DNA of 9,989 nt from positions 1-9,989 of the forward strand of contig JAEYXZ010000008.1 of the NCBI GenBank assembly GCA_023431045.1. Direction: 5' to 3'. The position numbers and the translations under genes were made by a program. A model generated the notes under the pieces. It was not told where the DNA came from, did no database searches, and saw only the letters and a list, made by a program, of their open reading frames with translations. Source of the DNA: Bacillota bacterium. Lineage in GTDB: Bacteria; Bacillota_I; Bacilli_A; Acholeplasmatales; Acholeplasmataceae. Every line of letters starts with the position of its first letter. Position 1 is the stretch's first letter. This document shows positions 5,675-9,989 of the stretch, piece by piece.

Positions 5675-8179
5675 ATGAATAATCAAATAAGACTTACCCG
5701 CAATGATGGTTATTATTTACCACTATTTAACTTAAAAGGTTTAAAGGCATCAATAACACCTTTCTTCGGTGGTGATTTAAAAACGGATCAACATCATTTT
5801 GCACTACAACCAGCATCAGAGTTATCATTATTCGAAAATCAACTTGCGCGAAATGTCATTTTTACTGTTAATGACAAACAATATTTCTTAAATGGTCAAA
5901 CAAAAGATCAACAAAATGATATCGTTGATTATCATTTTGGCATGCTTTATCAAACAGTTACGAGAAAAAACTCACTCTTTACACTAGAGACAACATCTTA
6001 TATACCAGTTTCAGATATGGTTGAAGTCCATCAAACCAAAATAACCAATCATAGTACTGAAACAATCAAGATGGATGTTGTTACTGCAATTCCAATTTAT
6101 GGCCGTAGTGCTGATAACATTCGCGATCATCGTCATGTGACTTCCCTTTTACATGAAGTCTTCCTTCATCAGCAAGGTATTTTAGTCAAACCGACCTTAT
6201 CATTTGACGAACGTGGTCATTTAAAGAATCAGACGATTTATAGTGTGTTTGCTCATTTAGAAGATGTTAAAGTCAATCGAATGATTACTGCACTTGATGA
6301 TTTTATCGATGGAGGATCACTTTTATTTCCACGTGGGATTTATCGTAAGGATACAACCCCAAGAAATGGATATGAAACAATTGGTGCGATTGGATTTGAA
6401 CCGTTCGAATTAAAACCAAATGAATCCAGAATTCTCACATTCACCATTGGTATCCATCAAGATAAAAAACACGCAATCGATGAATCACTAAAATACTTTA
6501 ATAATGATTTATTTACCGTTGAACTTGCAAAAGTTGTCGCATTCTTTTCAAAATATCCACATCAACTCTCATTTCATTTACAAGATGAAAAAACCAATCA
6601 ATTATTAAAATGGGTAACACTTCAACCCGTATTAAGAAGACATCTTGGAAACTCATATTTACCTCACCATGACTATGGACGTGGGGGACGCGGTTGGCGT
6701 GACTTATGGCAAGATTTATTAGCATTAATTATGTTCAATGATGGTTCAGTCAAAGAACTTTTATTCAATAATTTTAGAGGTATTCGTATCGATGGCTCAA
6801 ATGCAACCATTATTGGAGATCAACCAGGCGAATTTAAAGCAGACCGTAATAATATCGTGAGAATTTGGAGTGATCATGGTGCATGGCCACTTTTGACAAC
6901 AAAGATGTACATTGATGAATCAGGTGATATTGATTTTCTACTTGAAAAGCAATGTTATTTTAGTGATCAATTCACCCATTACACGTATCAAACAAAATCC
7001 AAACAAGATACTGACACAATTTTAAAATACCGAGGTCAAAATTATGAAGGAACTGTGCTTGAACATTTATTGTTACAAAATATAGTTGCTCATTATAATG
7101 TTGGTGAAAATGGATTTATTAAACTTGAAGATGCAGACTGGAATGATGGTCTTGATATGGCAAAAAAGCAAGGTGAAACAATCGCATTCACGCATTTTTA
7201 CGCCAATAACCTACTAGAAATTGCCAAACTATTAAAACACCTTAATGTTGAAGAATTAGAAATTTTTGGTTCTTTATATGATTTATTAACCAAGAAGATC
7301 AAGCTTGAAGCATTCTTTAATCAAGTAGAAGATTTCAATGGAAAAACTGTTCTAATCAAAAAACAACTATTAATCGATTTACTGATGGATGCTTATCGAG
7401 AAAGAGTTAAATTCTTAAGAGAGAAAGCATGGATTAAAGATACCCATTATCAAAGCTATATTAACGATAATGGTTTGTTCGTTGATTCAAAAGATTCAAT
7501 GAGCTTAACCGGACAAACGATGGCCTTATTATCAAAGACAGCAACCGAAGAACAAGCAAAACTGATTGCAGCTCATACGAAGAAACTACTTTTTGATCAA
7601 CCGATGGGTGGATATCATTTAAATAGTTTCTACAATAAGCTTTTACTTAATATGGGAAGAGCTTATGGATTTGCTTATGGACATAAAGAAAATGGTGCAA
7701 TTTTCTCTCATATGGTCATGATGTATGCTTATGGACTCTATGAATATGGACTCAATCATGAAGCACATGAAGCGTATCGAACTTTACTTGATCGTGCGAT
7801 CAATCCAGATTCAAAAGTACTTGCCGGAATTCCTGAGTATTTTAATGATTTGGGTATTGGTAAGTATTCCTATTTAACAGGTAGTGCATCATGGTTATTA
7901 AAACTAATTAGAACACATGTCTTTGGGTTAGATTTTAATGTCGGAGAACTCAACTTAAATCCAAAACTAATGCGATCGGATTTTATCGATCAAAAAGCAA
8001 CCATCCGCACCTTTATTTTTGGCCGCTTAACCCAAGTGATATATCACAATCCTAAGGACCTGGATTCGACTCAGTACCGAATTTCTAAAGTATTCATGGG
8101 CAATGAACAAGTTCAATTACCGTTAACTCAAGTAACAGCTGATTTGGAGGTTTATTTAGATGAAATATCAAATATTTGA
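5675..8179 (+). CDS. GH94-type beta-glucan disaccharide phosphorylase, probably laminaribiose phosphorylase
   Basis: This 834-residue inverting phosphorylase splits a beta-glucosidic bond with inorganic phosphate to give alpha-glucose 1-phosphate, saving ATP. The N-terminal beta-sandwich (about 1-290) is followed by an (alpha/alpha)6 barrel (about 310-750) and a short C-terminal beta part. Visible family motifs are GRGWRDLWQD (R342-D343), EDADWNDGLD (D488, D491; this motif carries the general-acid Asp), GHKENGAIFSH (H679) and TGSASW (T735-G736). The His and Thr-Gly motifs match the phosphate-binding residues of GH94, so phosphorolysis rather than hydrolysis is expected. There is no signal peptide. 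AAGGAG at 5664-5669 sets the start. The gene overlaps the cupin gene by 20 bases. Neighbouring GH16 laminarinase and GH3 favour laminaribiose or beta-1,3-oligoglucans. Cellobiose or cellodextrin, or membership of the related beta-1,3-glucan phosphorylase family GH161, cannot be excluded by eye. Confidence 0.87.
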   Translation: MNNQIRLTRNDGYYLPLFNLKGLKASITPFFGGDLKTDQHHFALQPASELSLFENQLARNVIFTVNDKQYFLNGQTKDQQNDIVDYHFGMLYQTVTRKNSLFTLETTSYIPVSDMVEVHQTKITNHSTETIKMDVVTAIPIYGRSADNIRDHRHVTSLLHEVFLHQQGILVKPTLSFDERGHLKNQTIYSVFAHLEDVKVNRMITALDDFIDGGSLLFPRGIYRKDTTPRNGYETIGAIGFEPFELKPNESRILTFTIGIHQDKKHAIDESLKYFNNDLFTVELAKVVAFFSKYPHQLSFHLQDEKTNQLLKWVTLQPVLRRHLGNSYLPHHDYGRGGRGWRDLWQDLLALIMFNDGSVKELLFNNFRGIRIDGSNATIIGDQPGEFKADRNNIVRIWSDHGAWPLLTTKMYIDESGDIDFLLEKQCYFSDQFTHYTYQTKSKQDTDTILKYRGQNYEGTVLEHLLLQNIVAHYNVGENGFIKLEDADWNDGLDMAKKQGETIAFTHFYANNLLEIAKLLKHLNVEELEIFGSLYDLLTKKIKLEAFFNQVEDFNGKTVLIKKQLLIDLLMDAYRERVKFLREKAWIKDTHYQSYINDNGLFVDSKDSMSLTGQTMALLSKTATEEQAKLIAAHTKKLLFDQPMGGYHLNSFYNKLLLNMGRAYGFAYGHKENGAIFSHMVMMYAYGLYEYGLNHEAHEAYRTLLDRAINPDSKVLAGIPEYFNDLGIGKYSYLTGSASWLLKLIRTHVFGLDFNVGELNLNPKLMRSDFIDQKATIRTFIFGRLTQVIYHNPKDLDSTQYRISKVFMGNEQVQLPLTQVTADLEVYLDEISNI

Positions 8180-8570
8180 TTATGATGGAATTGGTTATTC
8201 TAAACTCTTTGTCCATCGCGATTGGAGAGTCGCAGTTTTAAATTACATTGATGAATTAGAGATTACAAAAATTCCTTATGTTGAAGCACATCAAGAAACC
8301 GATGAAGTATTTGTTTTATTATCAGGTTCAGCAACGTTATTTTTTGCAGAAATTAATGATAATCAAATTACCGGATTTTCTAAAGTCGAACTAGAAAAGC
8401 ATAAGATTTATAATGTACCTGCAGGTATCTATCACACGCACACGATTAGTCCTGATTGTAAGCTTTTAATCATCGAACAAGAAAACACTGATTGGCATAA
8501 CTCACCTAAGATTTATCTAGATGATCAAGCTAGAAAGTTACTAATAAATACGTATGAGGAGAAACTATGA
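8160..8570 (+). CDS. Small single-domain cupin protein, function unknown
   Basis: This 136-residue protein contains one cupin beta-barrel. Motif 1 is PYVEAHQETDEVFVLLSG, with H44 and E49 as likely metal ligands and G56 closing the motif. Motif 2 is YNVPAGIYHTH, with P87, G89 and H92. That set of residues is typical of a metal-binding cupin, although the first motif lacks the usual HxH pair. The start is fixed by GGAGG at 8146-8150, nine bases upstream, and lies inside the GH94 gene (20-base overlap). The stop overlaps the GH16 start (ATGA). Tight packing between a phosphorylase and a laminarinase suggests a role in glucan use, such as a sugar-binding, epimerising or regulatory accessory protein, but nothing in the sequence fixes its substrate. 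It has no signal peptide. The fold is well supported and the role is open. Confidence 0.8.
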   Translation: MKYQIFDYDGIGYSKLFVHRDWRVAVLNYIDELEITKIPYVEAHQETDEVFVLLSGSATLFFAEINDNQITGFSKVELEKHKIYNVPAGIYHTHTISPDCKLLIIEQENTDWHNSPKIYLDDQARKLLINTYEEKL

Positions 8571-9292
8571 AACTCATTTTTGAAGAACATTTTAACGTCG
8601 ATGGCGCTCCAAATCCTACACTGTGGAACGTCGAAGTAGCAGGACATGGATTTGGCAATAATGAACTACAATACTATACCAACCGAGAAAAAAATATCTA
8701 TGTAAAAGATAGTATTTTACATATTATTGCCAATCGAGAAAATTATGAGAATCGATCATACACTTCAGCAAAAATGACAACTTTAGGCAACCAATCCTTT
8801 CAATATGGACGGTTTGAAATTTCGATGAAACTTCCAAAAGGAAAAGGTACCTGGCCAGCTTTTTGGTTTTTAGGTGAAAATGTTAGTCGTGGTGTACGTT
8901 GGCCACTTTGCGGAGAAATAGATTTAATGGAACATGTTGGAAAAGATGAAAACAATGTTCATTTTTCACTGCATTCACAAAATTACAATCATAAGATTGG
9001 AAACAATCCACACTACCATCAATACGTTGACGGCATAACAAAAGATTTTCATCTGTATCAAATGGATTGGACGAAAGATGGATTTATTTTCTATGTTGAT
9101 GGCATTGAAACGGCAAGAATTCTAAAAGGAGATAAGAATAGCATCGAGGACTGGCCATTTGATGCGCCATTTTATATGATCATCAATTTAGCGATTGGTG
9201 GATTTTGGGGTGGCGACGTTGATGATCAAATGTTTCCAGTTGAATTTCTTGTAGATTATATAAAAGTCTATGAATTGGAGATGTTAAAATGA
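8567..9292 (+). CDS. GH16 endo-beta-1,3-glucanase (laminarinase type), no signal peptide
   Basis: This 241-residue protein corresponds to a single GH16 beta-jelly-roll catalytic domain of near-minimal size with no added modules. It opens LIFEEHFN-x-DG...LW, the usual start of GH16 laminarinases. It carries NNELQYYT (31-38), FQYGRFEISMKLPKGKGTWP (78-97), PAFWFLG and the catalytic motif GEIDLMEHVG. In that motif E117 is the nucleophile, D119 the helper and E122 the acid/base. The extra Met in E-x-D-x-x-E marks the beta-1,3-/1,3-1,4-glucanase (laminarinase) branch. FYMIINLAIGGFWGG (202-216) is also characteristic. The protein should cut internal beta-1,3 bonds of laminarin-type glucans. The mature domain begins right at the start codon, so the enzyme is probably cytoplasmic, which is unusual for GH16. 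AGGAG at 8557-8561 precedes the ATG, and both ends overlap neighbours by four bases. Confidence 0.92.
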   Translation: MKLIFEEHFNVDGAPNPTLWNVEVAGHGFGNNELQYYTNREKNIYVKDSILHIIANRENYENRSYTSAKMTTLGNQSFQYGRFEISMKLPKGKGTWPAFWFLGENVSRGVRWPLCGEIDLMEHVGKDENNVHFSLHSQNYNHKIGNNPHYHQYVDGITKDFHLYQMDWTKDGFIFYVDGIETARILKGDKNSIEDWPFDAPFYMIINLAIGGFWGGDVDDQMFPVEFLVDYIKVYELEMLK

Positions 9293-9989
9293 AGAAAAAA
9301 AGAACCATCTATCATATCGCATCTGAGCTGGGACTATCACCTGGAACAATCTCGAAGATTATCAACAATACTGGTAAAGTGTCCGATGAAACAAGAAAAA
9401 GAGTTCTTGAGCACATTAAAGCGGTTGGATATGTTCCAGCGATTAGTGCAAGAAACTTAAAAAGTAAAAACACTAAAACGATCGGTGTCGTTTTTACTGA
9501 AGAACTAGATATCGGACTTGAACATTCATTTTTCTCCAGTATCTTACAACATTTCAAATCTTTTGTTGAAAACGAAGGATATGAATTATCGTTTATTGTC
9601 TCTAAATTAGGTCAAAATCGTCTTTCATATCTTGATTGGTGTCGTAACAAAAGAGTTGATGGGGTTTTTATTGTCGTTGGTAATTATAATGATCAAGGCA
9701 TTTATGAACTCATTCAAAGTGAAATTCCATGTATCTCAACCGATATGATATTAGATGGTCTTCATACAGTAGTTTCTGATAATGAACTTGCAGTAAAGAT
9801 GGTATTAAACTACATTAAGCAATCGTTAAATAAGAAACATGTTGCGATGATCGTTGGACCACAACAAAGTAAAGCGTTCCAAGAAAGATATGTTGCCTTT
9901 CAACAATATGCAGAGAGTCTTGGTTTAACATACTCAAATCAAGACATCGCATTCTCTCAAGGATTTGGTTTTACCTCAGGTTTTAATGC
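9289..9989 (+). CDS. LacI/GalR-family transcriptional regulator, 3' end outside window
   Basis: The frame is open to the window end, with 233 codons visible of an expected 330-350. The N-terminal helix-turn-helix is clear: TIYHIASELGLSPGTISKII (residues 6-25), then NNTGKVSDETRKRVLEHIK, then the hinge-helix motif GYVPAISARNLKSK. The sugar-binding periplasmic-binding-protein-like domain follows, with KTIGVVF, RVDGVFIVVG, IPCIST, TVVSDNELAVKMV and HVAMIVGPQQS. GGAG at 9277-9280 precedes the ATG, which overlaps the GH16 stop (ATGA), so the regulator is the fifth gene of the operon and probably controls its own synthesis. The palindromes at 2450-2461 and 2545-2564 are plausible operators. The inducer is unknown; laminaribiose, another beta-gluco-oligosaccharide or glucose 1-phosphate are guesses from context. 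Confidence 0.92.
   Translation, partial: MKKKRTIYHIASELGLSPGTISKIINNTGKVSDETRKRVLEHIKAVGYVPAISARNLKSKNTKTIGVVFTEELDIGLEHSFFSSILQHFKSFVENEGYELSFIVSKLGQNRLSYLDWCRNKRVDGVFIVVGNYNDQGIYELIQSEIPCISTDMILDGLHTVVSDNELAVKMVLNYIKQSLNKKHVAMIVGPQQSKAFQERYVAFQQYAESLGLTYSNQDIAFSQGFGFTSGFN

Noticed and set aside
6513..6725. Open frame on the - strand inside the phosphorylase gene
   Set aside because: Opposite the conserved barrel of a clear GH94-type protein; no independent signals.
9312..9557. Open frame on the - strand within the LacI-family gene
   Set aside because: Opposite the DNA-binding domain of the regulator; no motifs or ribosome site.
1..9989. Mycoplasma-type code with TGA read as tryptophan
   Set aside because: TGA ends the DUF1538, first P-II-like, GH94, cupin and GH16 genes at positions that fit family lengths and overlap the next start; the conserved motif tryptophans are TGG.
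1..9989. CRISPR array, transposon, prophage or tRNA/rRNA gene
   Set aside because: No regularly spaced repeats, transposase motifs, terminal inverted repeats or structured-RNA signatures were seen by eye; intergenic space is too short for most of them.

Overview
The window is AT-rich, densely packed bacterial DNA with every supported gene on the + strand. TGA is used as a stop codon in at least five genes, and the tryptophans of the conserved motifs are TGG, so the standard bacterial code applies and not the Mycoplasma/Spiroplasma code. Strong Shine-Dalgarno sites, low GC, ATGA overlaps and a laminaribiose phosphorylase-like gene fit a low-GC Gram-positive or an Acholeplasma-like mollicute. 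A laminaribiose phosphorylase has been characterised from Acholeplasma laidlawii. The taxon is an inference from style and gene content.

Region 1 (1-1675) is the end of an operon. It holds the C-terminal part of a DUF1538 multi-pass membrane protein followed by two overlapping genes for small P-II-like proteins, closed by a clear intrinsic terminator. The layout suggests a membrane transporter controlled by P-II-type sensors.

Region 2 (1675-2502) is a single-gene unit. An extended -10 promoter touches the previous terminator. It is followed by a 249-residue protein of unknown function with one membrane helix at each end, then an A/T-flanked terminator.

Region 3 (about 2450-9989) is a beta-glucan utilisation operon. 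A good sigma-A-type promoter (TTGACT, 16 bp, TATAAT) is followed at once by a LacI-type palindrome. A second, cre-like palindrome lies about 99 bp upstream. The gene order is: a GH3 beta-glucosidase with reversed domain order; a GH94-type inverting disaccharide phosphorylase, probably laminaribiose or beta-1,3-oligoglucan phosphorylase; a small cupin; a GH16 endo-beta-1,3-glucanase (laminarinase type); and a LacI-family regulator cut by the window end. The five genes are spaced by 9 bp or overlap by 4-20 bp, so they are probably co-transcribed and translationally coupled.

None of the three carbohydrate enzymes shows a signal peptide, so the pathway appears cytoplasmic. Imported beta-1,3-gluco-oligosaccharides would be cut by GH16, trimmed by GH3, and phosphorolysed by GH94 to glucose 1-phosphate plus glucose or a shorter oligosaccharide. 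No transporter for the substrate is visible here; it may lie downstream of the regulator. The LacI protein is the natural candidate to bind the palindromes. No RNA genes, CRISPR arrays, insertion sequences or other mobile elements were seen, and no gene-free stretch exceeds 300 bases.
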